Positions 1 through 7,363 of a stretch of 24,606 nucleotides of DNA are shown here, piece after piece (the stretch's first letter is position 1; every line of letters begins with the position of its first letter). Position numbers and translations under genes: made by a program. Under the pieces are notes generated by a model, which had not been told where the DNA came from, made no database searches, and saw nothing but the letters and a program-made list of their open reading frames with translations. Origin of the DNA: a virus; IMG/VR virus record IMGVR_UViG_3300027491_000247, positions 1 through 24,606 of that record; one strand, written 5' to 3'.

Positions 1-741
1 GAGCGCGAGGAGCGCGCGCGCGAGCAGCAGGACCAGGCGGCGCAACTGCAGCAGATGCAGCGGCAACTGGCCGGCCTGCAGGGGCAGATCGACGCCGGCC
101 GCGATCCGCTGGCAGGCCTGGACCTGGCGCAGCACTTCAGCGCCGAGCAGATCGAGCACTACGGCGAGGACCACCTGCGGGCGGTGCTGCGCGCCGCGCA
201 GCGCACGCTGCAGCCGCAGCTCCAGAACGCGATGGAGTCCTCGCTGGCGCCGCTGCGCCAGGAGCTGGAGGACACCCGCGAGCGCGTGGCGCAGACGCAG
301 CGCAGCCAGCAGCAGGGCGCCTATGACGGCTTCATCGCCGAACTGGCGCGGCAGGTGCCGGAATGGGAGCAGGTCAATGCCGACCCGCGCTTCCTGGCCT
401 ACCTGGCGGAACACGACGAGGCCACCGGCGAAGAGCGCCAGGCCCTGCTGTACCGCCTGGAGCAGCGCCGCGATGCCGGCCGCGTGGCCCGCGTCTTCCG
501 CGACTACCTGCGCGGCCAGGGCGCCCGCCCCGGTGTGCGCGACCCGAGCAAGCGCCTGCTGCCGGACGGCTCGCCCGACGGCGGCAACCCGCCGCCCGAT
601 CCGCGCCCCGCCATGAGCCAGGCGCAGATCCGCCAGTTCCAGGCCGACGTGGCGCGGGGCCGCTACCGTGGCCGCGCGCAGGAGCAGGCCGCGATGCAGC
701 AGCGCATCGACGAGGCGTACATGGCCGGCAGGATCGCCTGA
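1..741 (+). CDS. Scaffolding-like protein, 5' end cut by the window
   Basis: The frame is open from base 1, so the true start lies upstream; 246 residues are visible. The visible part is rich in Gln, Arg, Glu and Ala with long predicted helices and a coiled-coil-like stretch over about the first 110 residues (QQ/RQE/LED patterns). A Pro/Gly-rich hinge follows (about residues 180-205) and then a short basic helical tail. Such a highly charged, helical protein immediately before the major capsid gene is typical of a phage internal scaffold, which guides procapsid assembly and leaves before DNA packaging; the basic C-terminal helix is the usual coat-binding part. No protease motif is seen. The call rests on composition and position, since scaffolds have little sequence conservation. 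It could instead be another head morphogenesis protein. Confidence 0.6.
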   Translation, partial: EREERAREQQDQAAQLQQMQRQLAGLQGQIDAGRDPLAGLDLAQHFSAEQIEHYGEDHLRAVLRAAQRTLQPQLQNAMESSLAPLRQELEDTRERVAQTQRSQQQGAYDGFIAELARQVPEWEQVNADPRFLAYLAEHDEATGEERQALLYRLEQRRDAGRVARVFRDYLRGQGARPGVRDPSKRLLPDGSPDGGNPPPDPRPAMSQAQIRQFQADVARGRYRGRAQEQAAMQQRIDEAYMAGRIA

Positions 742-754
742 AGGTCCATCCCAT

Positions 755-847
755 CCGTTCGCCCTGCGCCTGCCGGAGGGTGAACGGCTTCCCGGCTGGC
801 CGTCACCGCGGTCCGTTCGCGCTTCGACAGGCTCGGCATGAACGGAC
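755..847. repeat. Two successive REP-like hairpins upstream of the capsid gene
   Basis: Two imperfect palindromes lie in the 168-base gap before the capsid gene. The first (755-787) pairs CCGTTC with GAACGG and CCCT with AGGG. The second (811-847) pairs GTCCGTTC with GAACGGAC and contains the TTCGACAGGCTC core common in dispersed REP-like repeats of high-GC proteobacteria. Neither ends in a T-tract, so they are not clear terminators. They could stabilise the capsid mRNA or be host-derived repeats. The rest of the gap holds only the capsid ribosome binding site. Confidence 0.55.
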
Positions 848-909
848 GGCGGAGCGCGGCCGGCTCATCGCTTCAGAACCCAAACCAACCCATACAAGGA
901 CCAACACAC

Positions 910-1863
910 ATGGCAAACATGCCGATCTCGGGCACCTACCCGAATCTTTCCGCCAACGGCGCGGGCACGTCGAAGTACATCCCGACGCTGTTCTCGCAGA
1001 AGGCCACCGTCAAGCACTACGACATGACCGTCTGCGGCGAGATCACCAGCAACGACTGGGAGGGTGAAGTCACCCGCCTGGGCGACAAGGTGATCATCCG
1101 CCGCACGCCGGACGTCTCGGTGGGCGACTACCAGAAGAACCTGGACATCGCCTACGAGACGCCGGAGGAGAGCGCCACCGAGCTGGAGCTCAACCGCGGC
1201 AAGTACTACGCCGTGGTGCTGGACGACGTCGACCGCATCCAGAGCGACATGGGCCTGATGGACATGTACGCCGAGGACGCCGCCGAGCAGGTCGTCCTCA
1301 AGCAGGACGCGGAGTTCCTGTCCGACATCATCCTGGACATCCACGCCGACAACCAGGGCGCCAGCGCCGGCAAGAAGTCCGGCACCATCGACCTGGGCGC
1401 CGTCGGCGCGCCGGTGGTGATCGACGCCGACAACGCCATCAAGTTCCTGATGCGCATGAACCAGGCGCTGACCGAGCAAGGCGTCTCCAAGGTCGGCCGC
1501 TGGGTCGTGCTGCCGGCCTGGTTCTGCACCATCCTGAAGAACACGGACGTGAAGTCGGCGCTCATCACCGGCGACGCCGAGGGCACGCTGCGCAACGGCC
1601 GCCTGGGCACCATCGACGGCCTGACGATCTACGAGTCCAACCAGCTCGCCGACTACACCGACGCGGCGCTGAACGTCACCCCCATCGTCGCCGGCCACAA
1701 GGACGGAGTGACCTGGGCCAACCAGTTCATCAACGCCGAGGTCATCCGCCTGCAGACCAAGTTCGCTTCCGCCATCCGCGGCCTGGCGGTCTACGGCTAC
1801 AAGGTGGTGGAGCCGCGCTACCTGGCCCTGGGCCGCGTCACGCCGGACCTGTCGGCACTGTAA
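910..1863 (+). CDS. Major capsid protein (HK97-fold, podovirus type)
   Basis: A 317-residue protein with the composition and layout of a phage coat protein. It has a short N-terminal arm, an early acidic segment with GEITSNDWEGEV and GDKVIIRR near residues 39-62, a helix-rich middle, and a C-terminal beta domain ending in YGYKVVEPRYLALGRV. The ATG at 910 is chosen because AAGGA lies 9 bases upstream (896-900); the frame is open further upstream, but the hairpin region there does not look coding. It follows a scaffold-like gene, the normal order. No N-terminal prodomain or protease cleavage site is obvious, which fits assembly with a separate scaffold. The exact subfamily (P22-like, T7-like or other) cannot be settled by eye. 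Confidence 0.8.
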   Translation: MANMPISGTYPNLSANGAGTSKYIPTLFSQKATVKHYDMTVCGEITSNDWEGEVTRLGDKVIIRRTPDVSVGDYQKNLDIAYETPEESATELELNRGKYYAVVLDDVDRIQSDMGLMDMYAEDAAEQVVLKQDAEFLSDIILDIHADNQGASAGKKSGTIDLGAVGAPVVIDADNAIKFLMRMNQALTEQGVSKVGRWVVLPAWFCTILKNTDVKSALITGDAEGTLRNGRLGTIDGLTIYESNQLADYTDAALNVTPIVAGHKDGVTWANQFINAEVIRLQTKFASAIRGLAVYGYKVVEPRYLALGRVTPDLSAL

Positions 1864-1876
1864 GCCCGCTGTAAAT

Positions 1877-1902
1877 CCCCTCTCCCGCAAGCGGGAGAGG
1901 GG
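1877..1902. terminator. GC-rich hairpin after the capsid gene
   Basis: CCCCTCTCCCG pairs perfectly with CGGGAGAGGGG around a CAAG loop, giving an 11-bp stem 13 bases after the capsid stop codon. The 3' side continues as CAGGGGAGAGGG rather than a T-run. It is therefore either a weak or mRNA-stabilising terminator or a copy of the dispersed CCCTCTCCCGC repeat common in high-GC gammaproteobacteria. Partial read-through would lower expression of the downstream genes relative to capsid. Confidence 0.5.
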
Positions 1903-1970
1903 CAGGGGAGAGGGTGTCTGTAACTCTCTCATCCTGCGCAGTATTGAATCCATCAACCCAAGGAACCCAA

Positions 1971-2102
1971 ATGAACTGCAAGGAAAAGCTCGCCAAGCCG
2001 GTGAACCCCTACACCCAACCCGGCGCCACGCCGGACGGCACGCGCAAGAAGGGCGATGGCCGCAAGGCCTGGTGCGAGACCGGCTCGCACCAGAAGAAGT
2101 AA
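1971..2102 (+). CDS. Small basic hypothetical protein
   Basis: A 43-residue protein with AAGGAA 7-10 bases before the ATG at 1971. It is very rich in Lys, Gly, Pro and Thr, with two cysteines (C3 and C35) and no hydrophobic segment. It begins MNCKEKLAKP and ends in a basic GSHQKK tail. It sits alone between two hairpins, just after the capsid gene. The position and charge would suit a minor head or decoration protein or a DNA-associated virion protein, but nothing in the sequence identifies a function. Its own ribosome binding site and flanking hairpins make it likely to be a real gene. Confidence 0.62.
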   Translation: MNCKEKLAKPVNPYTQPGATPDGTRKKGDGRKAWCETGSHQKK

Positions 2103-2111
2103 GCGGCAACG

Positions 2112-2136
2112 AGGCCCCGGGGAACCGGGGCCTTCT
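2112..2136. terminator. Rho-independent terminator, short T-tract
   Basis: AGGCCCCGG pairs with CCGGGGCCT around a GGAA loop (2112-2133), followed by TTCT. It starts 10 bases after the stop of the 43-residue gene and closes the capsid unit. The next gene begins 28 bases later, so it must rely on read-through or on its own promoter; none is clearly visible. Confidence 0.65.
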
Positions 2137-2163
2137 CCCACTCCACGGCGGCACCAGATCACC

Positions 2164-5100
2164 ATGAACCCGAATCCCTACGACGCATTTCTAGAGGAAT
2201 TGCTGAGGCCGATAGAGGCGGTGAAGCCGCACCACGGTGCCCTGCGTGGCCCCATGGCGATACCGCCCATGCGTCTTCTGCCGGATACTCGCTATCGGGG
2301 CGCCAGCATTCCATTTCACCCCAACGCTCTCAAGAATCGTCCACGCTTGGATGCGTTGCCGTTTGATCCGGACCCGCGCAGCGCCCAAGGCCGATATGCG
2401 GAGTCCCCGCTGGCCCAGGCGAGTGTCGAGGCCAGGCGGCCGTATGTCCACGACCCCATTCAGGCGATGGAGCAGGCGGCACGGGCACTGCCGGAGGGGT
2501 TGCGCCTGAGATCGGAAAAAGCCGGCCTGCTGTGGGAAGACTTTGCGCTGGACCCGGCGCGCAAGATGGGAGCCCTTATGGGGGCAGGAGACGGGCTGGA
2601 TACCTCACGCGCCCCCTCTCTGGCACTGCGCCGCGCGGATGCCGTCCACAAGCAGCAGACGGATCGGCGTCTTGCGAATCTCCAGGTTGCCGAGGAGGAC
2701 TACCAGGCCGCGTTACCCAAGGTGAAGCCCTGGTCCGCGGCCGGCATTGCTTCTACTGCCATCCGCAGTGCGCCGGATACTCTGGCCGCATTGCTGGCTG
2801 GAACCCTGGGTGGTGGTCCACTGGCGGGCGCCATGATGTTCGGTGCCGGCGGCATCGAGGAATATGGCAGCCGGCGTCTGTCCGGCAAGAAACCCTTGCA
2901 GGCTGCAGAGGCGGGTCTGGTGGCGGGCGCAGCGGAGGTGGCGGGCGAGGCCTTGCCGCTGGGTTTCTACCTCAAGCAGATCAAGGGGCTGGGCAAGCGG
3001 GAAGCGGGCCGTGCACTGTCGCGCGTCTCGCGCGGCATGATCAACGACGCCGCTGGTGAAATGATTACCCAGGGCTTGAACATCGGCTACCAAGCGGGTG
3101 TGCTGCATGAAGGCATGCCTCTGGCCGAGGCGGTGGACCGGATGCTGTACTCGGGTGTCGTCGGTGCTGCGATGGGTGGCACTGTGCAAGGAAGCGTTGA
3201 GGCGATACGTCCAGTTGTTGCCCACACAGCTTTGGCTCGTGGGCAGTCGAATCGACTGGCCCCGGAAAGTGCAAAGCCAACTGGCGGGCCACAGGATGAT
3301 TCCAGCCCGATGTTCAGCCGCACGCGGGGGTGGGAAGGGTTCCCGGATGCGGTGATAGCGGAGCCATCGGGGGCGGCGCGAAGGCACCCTGACTATGGTG
3401 CTGCCAAGGCAGGAGACATCGAAGCGGCAAGCCGCTTAGTGGCGGAGGTTCTACGACCTGACTCGGTTCGGAAGATTCGAGAGGCAATCGGAGATAGACA
3501 CCCAACTATTGTTGCAGTAAATGCCGTCGAAGCCGCAGGCAAGAACAAGATTCCGATGGCATTTGCGGATGCCATTGGACGCAGGCTTGGTTTGGAGATT
3601 GACCGCAAGATCGTCCAGGCGAACAAGGTTGGCCGTGGTGGTTCTGACGGCTTCCATCGACTTGCCCATCAGCCGAGCTTCGATGGTGAGGTGGAGTCGG
3701 GTGACTACATCATCGTCGATGACACCCTGACTCAGGGCGGTACTCTGGCCCAATTGAAGGAACACATCGAGAGTCGTGGAGGGCGGGTTATTCTGGCCGC
3801 CGCGTTGACCGGCAAGGGATACTCCGCGAAGATGGGCCTGGACGGCGACTCCCTGAACGTCCTGAGAGAAAACTATGGCTCCATCGAACCCTGGTGGCGG
3901 GAACGTTTCGGATACGGGTTCGAAGGACTTACCGAGTCCGAAGCTCGATACATCCTCAAATCGGGTCAAGGACCCGACGCTCTCCGAACTCAAATCCTTG
4001 CAGCAGGACGAGATCAGGGCCCTGACGCCAGCCGAGATCGAGGACCTTCGACGGGACACGGAGGAGGCGTACGCTCGTCTGCAATATCTGCACGAAGAGC
4101 GGGAGAGGATATCCAGGAAGAATTTAGCAGCTACCGTAGAGCATCCGCCAAGTCCGAGGGACCTGACACCGTCCGAGATCGAATCCTTGCAGCAGGACAA
4201 GGAGGAGACGTATCAGCAGATGATGGCCCTGTACGCCCAGTGGGAGAGGGAGGGGCGGGTGAAGCCGGTCCGGAAGTAAGTAGGACTAAAGTCGCCGCTG
4301 TACCCGAGGCCCCGACGAGTGCGAGGCTTTCTGTTTCCGAAGTCCGGGAAGTCCTATCGGATCGCCTGGGAAGGCCGTTGGTAAATCGCCTGGAGCAATC
4401 CGGGCGCCTGCGGATCGTGCAGGGCCAAGCTGCCTTGCCGGGCCAGATCAAAGGCCGGGTGCGCGGGCTGCATGCGGCCGGAGTGACGACCTTGGTTGCC
4501 GAGAATCTCACACCCCAGAACGTCACTGGCGTGCTGCTGCACGAGGGCGGGCACGGCGCCCAGGCGCGGCTTGATACCATGCTGGGCCGCCGCTACGGCG
4601 CGCTTGTGGAGCGCTTCCAGGCGCTATCTCACCGCGGCGGTAAGCTTGACCGTGAATTGGCAGAGGAGGCCGAGCGTCGTGCGCAATCCGAGATGGAACT
4701 GCGCCGTGCCAACGGCTTGCCAGCCGCTTCGGCAGACCTGGACGCCGAGCGCATCATGTACTTCATCGAACTGGTGGAGAGCGCTCCGCGAAATCGCATT
4801 CTGCTGCGTGCAAGACAGTTGCAGCGTGATCTGGTGGCGGCGTTCCGTCAGTGGGTACTGGCGCGCCAGCATCTTCCGGGACCGCTGCGTCATGCACTGG
4901 CGCAATCCATGACGGGGGCGGATTTCGTGAGGCTGGCGCGATTGTCCCTGGCGGATACGGCGGCCTCCGAACTCAATGAAGATCGAGGTGCGAACTTCAG
5001 CCGCGCTTCCGCTGAGGGAACAGGAGTTATCCCCTCACGGGGAATCTCAACGCCTGCCAACATGATTGATATTGGCTACTACAGAGACGAAGACCCTAGT

Positions 5101-5424
5101 CTTCGCACCGACTGGATTCTCGATGCCGGTGCAGGGATGACGTCGCACGAAAATGCGGTGCGGCATTGGAACGATCACGGAGCTGAGTTTCCCGAGGTAA
5201 GGAGTTTTCGTGAATACGTGGAGGCTGCCATCCGGTTCCTTACCAGTCCTCCGCCTGGAACGCTGAGTGCAATGCGCAAAAATGGGGATATCATGCGGTA
5301 TCATCCTGGAACCAATACGTTCGGCGTTCTTCATGCGAATGGCCAGCCAAGGACGATGTTCAAGCCGAAAGACCCCAGGTATTGGGAGCTTCAGAAGCTC
5401 AAGTTTGGAGTGGAAGAGAAATGA
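2164..5424 (+). CDS. Multidomain phage effector: PRTase-like, zincin and BECR RNase toxin domains
   Basis: A 1086-residue polyvalent protein; ATG 2164 is preferred over upstream in-frame starts that lie inside the previous gene and terminator. Residues about 187-355 are Gly/Ala-rich amphipathic or hydrophobic helices, as in ejected internal virion proteins. Residues about 385-610 resemble a phosphoribosyltransferase, with the PRPP-binding pattern DYIIVDDTLTQGGT at 514-527. Residues about 725-930 contain HEGGH (793-797), the HExxH zinc site of a metallopeptidase. Residues about 955-1086 end with GDIMRY, TNTFGV, GQPRTMFKP (1041-1068), the pattern of BECR-fold (barnase-EndoU-colicin-RelE) RNase toxins. 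GC content falls in the toxin end. The stop overlaps the ATG of the CPCC gene (ATGA), as in toxin-immunity pairs. It interrupts the usual capsid-adaptor order. It is probably delivered with phage DNA or acts against competitors; the catalytic role of each domain is unproven. Confidence 0.82.
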   Translation: MNPNPYDAFLEELLRPIEAVKPHHGALRGPMAIPPMRLLPDTRYRGASIPFHPNALKNRPRLDALPFDPDPRSAQGRYAESPLAQASVEARRPYVHDPIQAMEQAARALPEGLRLRSEKAGLLWEDFALDPARKMGALMGAGDGLDTSRAPSLALRRADAVHKQQTDRRLANLQVAEEDYQAALPKVKPWSAAGIASTAIRSAPDTLAALLAGTLGGGPLAGAMMFGAGGIEEYGSRRLSGKKPLQAAEAGLVAGAAEVAGEALPLGFYLKQIKGLGKREAGRALSRVSRGMINDAAGEMITQGLNIGYQAGVLHEGMPLAEAVDRMLYSGVVGAAMGGTVQGSVEAIRPVVAHTALARGQSNRLAPESAKPTGGPQDDSSPMFSRTRGWEGFPDAVIAEPSGAARRHPDYGAAKAGDIEAASRLVAEVLRPDSVRKIREAIGDRHPTIVAVNAVEAAGKNKIPMAFADAIGRRLGLEIDRKIVQANKVGRGGSDGFHRLAHQPSFDGEVESGDYIIVDDTLTQGGTLAQLKEHIESRGGRVILAAALTGKGYSAKMGLDGDSLNVLRENYGSIEPWWRERFGYGFEGLTESEARYILKSGQGPDALRTQILAAGRDQGPDASRDRGPSTGHGGGVRSSAISARRAGEDIQEEFSSYRRASAKSEGPDTVRDRILAAGQGGDVSADDGPVRPVGEGGAGEAGPEVSRTKVAAVPEAPTSARLSVSEVREVLSDRLGRPLVNRLEQSGRLRIVQGQAALPGQIKGRVRGLHAAGVTTLVAENLTPQNVTGVLLHEGGHGAQARLDTMLGRRYGALVERFQALSHRGGKLDRELAEEAERRAQSEMELRRANGLPAASADLDAERIMYFIELVESAPRNRILLRARQLQRDLVAAFRQWVLARQHLPGPLRHALAQSMTGADFVRLARLSLADTAASELNEDRGANFSRASAEGTGVIPSRGISTPANMIDIGYYRDEDPSLRTDWILDAGAGMTSHENAVRHWNDHGAEFPEVRSFREYVEAAIRFLTSPPPGTLSAMRKNGDIMRYHPGTNTFGVLHANGQPRTMFKPKDPRYWELQKLKFGVEEK
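3875..4279 (+). CDS. Possible overlapping gene or relic, helical repeat protein
   Basis: A 134-codon frame lies out of frame inside the linker between the PRTase-like and zincin domains of the large effector. From about codon 30 it reads like an ordinary helical acidic protein, with three copies of a segment of the form LTPxEIExLxxD (encoded at 3970-4009, 4018-4057 and 4159-4198), while the main frame there is low-complexity Gly/Arg/Ser/Asp. Substitutions between copies are mostly conservative in this frame (Thr/Ser, Leu/Ile, Gln/Arg). No good ribosome binding site precedes ATG 3875, so the real start is uncertain. It could be a former immunity gene for the PRTase-like domain that was read through when domains fused, a true overlapping gene, or chance. 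No family is recognised. Confidence 0.35.
   Translation: MAPSNPGGGNVSDTGSKDLPSPKLDTSSNRVKDPTLSELKSLQQDEIRALTPAEIEDLRRDTEEAYARLQYLHEERERISRKNLAATVEHPPSPRDLTPSEIESLQQDKEETYQQMMALYAQWEREGRVKPVRK
3970..4198. repeat. Three degenerate 40-base repeats in the effector linker
   Basis: Units at 3970-4009, 4018-4057 and 4159-4198 share GACxxGACxCxxxCCGA and, in the first and third, AATCCTTGCAGCAGGAC. The first and third differ at about 8 of 40 positions. All three are in phase with each other in both the main and the overlapping frame. In the main frame units one and three give GPDxxRxxILAAG; in the overlapping frame all three give a leucine-rich helical repeat. Confidence 0.65.
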
Positions 5425-5678
5425 TCGAATCCCGGATTCCATGCGTTTGCTGTGGATATCTCACCATCCCTGTCTCTGAGGGTGAGGGATCCTTCTTCAC
5501 GTGCCCGGTGTGCATGTGGGAAGACGATGAACTGCAATCCGGAGATCCGGATTTGTCCGGTGGCGCGAACAAAATGAGCTTGAACGAAGCCAGGAGGAAT
5601 TTTCGCAGCATCGGAGCGAAAGGTATGGATTCCCTTCGCCATGTCCGAGCGCCGCTGCCAGCGGAGAAACCCCAGTAG
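5421..5678 (+). CDS. CPCC-type cysteine-rich protein, candidate immunity protein
   Basis: An 85-residue protein starting in an ATGA overlap with the stop of the effector. It has CVCCGY at residues 8-13 and CPVCMWEDD at about 28-36, then DPDLSGGAN and SLNEARRNF. This is the complete signature of the cysteine-rich CPCC family (Pfam PF14206), whose paired CxxC/CPxC motifs are expected to bind a metal ion. Members are often encoded directly downstream of polymorphic toxins, so the likely role is neutralising the BECR RNase domain just upstream, in the cytoplasm; no signal peptide or membrane segment is present. It is lower in GC than the capsid and adaptor genes, like the toxin end of its partner. 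A strong terminator follows immediately. The family call is firm; the immunity role is inferred from position. Confidence 0.85.
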   Translation: MIESRIPCVCCGYLTIPVSEGEGSFFTCPVCMWEDDELQSGDPDLSGGANKMSLNEARRNFRSIGAKGMDSLRHVRAPLPAEKPQ

Positions 5679-5694
5679 ATTTCACGAGTTGCTG

Positions 5695-5722
5695 AAAAAG
5701 CCCGCCACCCGGCGGGCTTTTT
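5695..5722. terminator. Strong Rho-independent terminator
   Basis: AAAAAGCCCGCC pairs with GGCGGGCTTTTT around an ACCC loop: a 12-bp stem with U-tract, 16 bases after the CPCC stop. The A-run on the left arm means it could also stop transcription from the other strand. It isolates the effector and immunity unit from the adaptor operon that starts at 5757. Confidence 0.9.
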
Positions 5723-5756
5723 CGTTTCCGCTGTTCTTTCCATTCAAGGAGTCCCC

Positions 5757-6071
5757 ATGCCCAAGTACCTGATCCGCGCCGACGGCGCGGTATACCCCTA
5801 TAGCGCGCGCCTGGCGGCCAGTGCGCGCTTCAAGACCGTGGAAGAGCTGCCCGCGGACCATGTCGACAACATCGCCCTCGCACGCGAGCGTGCGCAGGTG
5901 CGCGCGGCCGCGGCAGCCGGCATGCGCGAGCAGCAGGACCAGCGGCAGGCGCGGCGCCAGCGCGACACGCTCAAGCTCCGCAAGCGCCTGGCGGCGGTTC
6001 CGGCCGTGGATGCGGCCGCGGCGGCGGAAGCGCAGCGCCAGGCCGATGCCTTCGGCGGCAAGGAGCACTGA
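5757..6071 (+). CDS. Small virion-associated hypothetical protein
   Basis: A 104-residue protein with AAGGAG six bases before the ATG. The N-terminus (MPKYLIRADGAVYPYSARLA) resembles the short beta start of small phage head proteins; residues about 38-100 form a long Arg/Ala/Gln-rich helix, probably a coiled coil. It lies at the start of the adaptor operon, three bases before the next gene, the place where podoviruses carry small head-completion or capsid accessory proteins. No catalytic motif or membrane segment is visible. I do not recognise the family. Confidence 0.7.
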   Translation: MPKYLIRADGAVYPYSARLAASARFKTVEELPADHVDNIALARERAQVRAAAAAGMREQQDQRQARRQRDTLKLRKRLAAVPAVDAAAAAEAQRQADAFGGKEH

Positions 6072-6074
6072 GCC

Positions 6075-6740
6075 ATGGGAACCATTGCCTGCTCCCGCGT
6101 GCTGCAGCGCGCCGCGCGCACGCTGTTCGACGAGACCGGCGTGCGCTGGTCGCCCACGGAGCTGCTGGACTACCTCAATGCCGGCATCAGCGCCATCGTG
6201 GCCGCCAAGCCGGACGTGGCGGCCACGGCGGAGGCCTTCGAGCTGGTGCCTGGAACGCGCCAGGACCTGCCGGCGGATTTCGTCCAGTTCCTGGGCCTGG
6301 TGCGCAACCTGGGCGCGGACGGCCAGACGCCGGGCCGCGCCATCCGCCAGGTGGAGCGCAACGAGCTGGACCACAGCTACCCGGACTGGCACGGGTCCAG
6401 CGGCGATGCCGTGCTGCACTACTGCCACGACAAGCGCCTGCCGCGCCTGTTCTACGTGTTCCCGGCCGCGGAGGGCTGGGTGGAGTTGCAGGGCGTCAAG
6501 GCGCTGCCCGCGGTGACCGATGCGGCGCAGACGCTGCCTCTGGACGATCTCTACGAGAACCCGCTGCACAACTGGGTGGTGGCCTATGCCTACGCCAAGA
6601 GCAGCAAGTCCGGCGACATGAACCGCTCCGGCGCCTACATGACGCTGTTCGCCAATGCGCTGGGGCTGAAGTCCCAGTTGCAGTTCTCCTTTGCGCCCAC
6701 CGATCCGGACGTGGCGGCCCGCACGGGCGAGGATGCCTGA
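6075..6740 (+). CDS. Phage head-tail adaptor-like protein
   Basis: A 221-residue protein matching the pattern of phage adaptor proteins annotated as DUF6682-like. It begins with an N-terminal helix (LLDYLNAGISAIVAAKPD), then the GTRQDLP segment near residues 56-62, then LVRNLG, and a beta-rich middle with DHSYPDWH and LPRLFYVFP. The C-terminal helical part includes YENPLHNWVVAYAYAKSS. Such proteins attach below the portal and connect it to the short tail, at the position of T7 tail tubular protein A (gp11). It is followed by a TGATG overlap with the next adaptor gene, consistent with translational coupling. The family assignment is by pattern only. Confidence 0.72.
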   Translation: MGTIACSRVLQRAARTLFDETGVRWSPTELLDYLNAGISAIVAAKPDVAATAEAFELVPGTRQDLPADFVQFLGLVRNLGADGQTPGRAIRQVERNELDHSYPDWHGSSGDAVLHYCHDKRLPRLFYVFPAAEGWVELQGVKALPAVTDAAQTLPLDDLYENPLHNWVVAYAYAKSSKSGDMNRSGAYMTLFANALGLKSQLQFSFAPTDPDVAARTGEDA

Positions 6741-7363
6741 TGGCCGCGCTCGACTCGCTGCTGCCGTTGTGCCGGCGGCAGGCGCCCGGCTGCCCGGATT
6801 TCCTGCTGCGGGAGGCGCTGCGCCACGCCGCGCGCGAGTTCTGCCGCGACAGCTGGTTTGCGCGGCGCACGCTGGAGCTGGCGCTGGAGGCGGGCGTGAG
6901 CCACTACGACCTGGTGCCGGAGGACGGCGCGGAGGAGATCATCGGCGTGGACGCGGTGGAGTACCGCGGCCAGCCGCTGCAGCCGGCGGACCCGCGCCTG
7001 CTGCCGCAGCGGCCGGGGCGGCCCAGTGCCTTCCTGTGGCTGCCGCCGGCCACGCTGGAGCTGGTGCCGTATCCGCCGGAGGACGCGGACGATCTCTCCG
7101 AGCCCGCATGGGTTTCGGTGATCGTGCAGCCGGCGCCGGAGGCCGACAGCGTGGGTGACGATATCGTGCGCCAGTACGACCACGCGCTGGCGGACGGCGC
7201 GCTGGCACGCGTCTGCGCGCTGGAGGGCGCCGCCTGGTCTTCGCCGCAGGCGGCGGCGCGCCACGGGCTGCTGTTCCATGCCGCCAAGGTCAACGCCAAG
7301 GGCCGCGCGCTGCGGGCGCACCTGCCGCGCGGCCTGCGCGTGCTGCCCCGGAGGTTCGCATGA
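6740..7363 (+). CDS. Second head-tail connector or tail completion protein
   Basis: A 207-residue protein whose ATG overlaps the preceding stop (TGATG) and whose stop overlaps the next ATG. The start MAALDSLLPLCRRQAPGCPDFLLREALRHAAREFCRDSWF resembles adaptor proteins in which an N-terminal helical bundle is followed by a beta domain (residues about 45-135) and a C-terminal helical stretch (AKVNAKGRALRAHLPRGLRV). In several podoviruses this role is split across two short genes before the nozzle gene, as here. No other motif is visible. Confidence 0.68.
   Translation: MAALDSLLPLCRRQAPGCPDFLLREALRHAAREFCRDSWFARRTLELALEAGVSHYDLVPEDGAEEIIGVDAVEYRGQPLQPADPRLLPQRPGRPSAFLWLPPATLELVPYPPEDADDLSEPAWVSVIVQPAPEADSVGDDIVRQYDHALADGALARVCALEGAAWSSPQAAARHGLLFHAAKVNAKGRALRAHLPRGLRVLPRRFA

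Noticed and set aside
1744-1800. SAIRGLAVYG in the capsid protein as another copy of the TALRG motif
   Set aside because: It lies in the folded C-terminal domain, lacks the Thr-Ala context and is probably chance.
865-2154. 429-codon minus-strand frame opposite the capsid gene
   Set aside because: Low-complexity Val/Gly/Asp/Arg composition opposite a clear capsid gene; an antisense artefact of GC bias.
2056-2163. N-terminal extension of the large effector by 36 codons
   Set aside because: It would overlap the 43-residue gene and run through the terminator at 2112; ATG 2164 gives a natural start.
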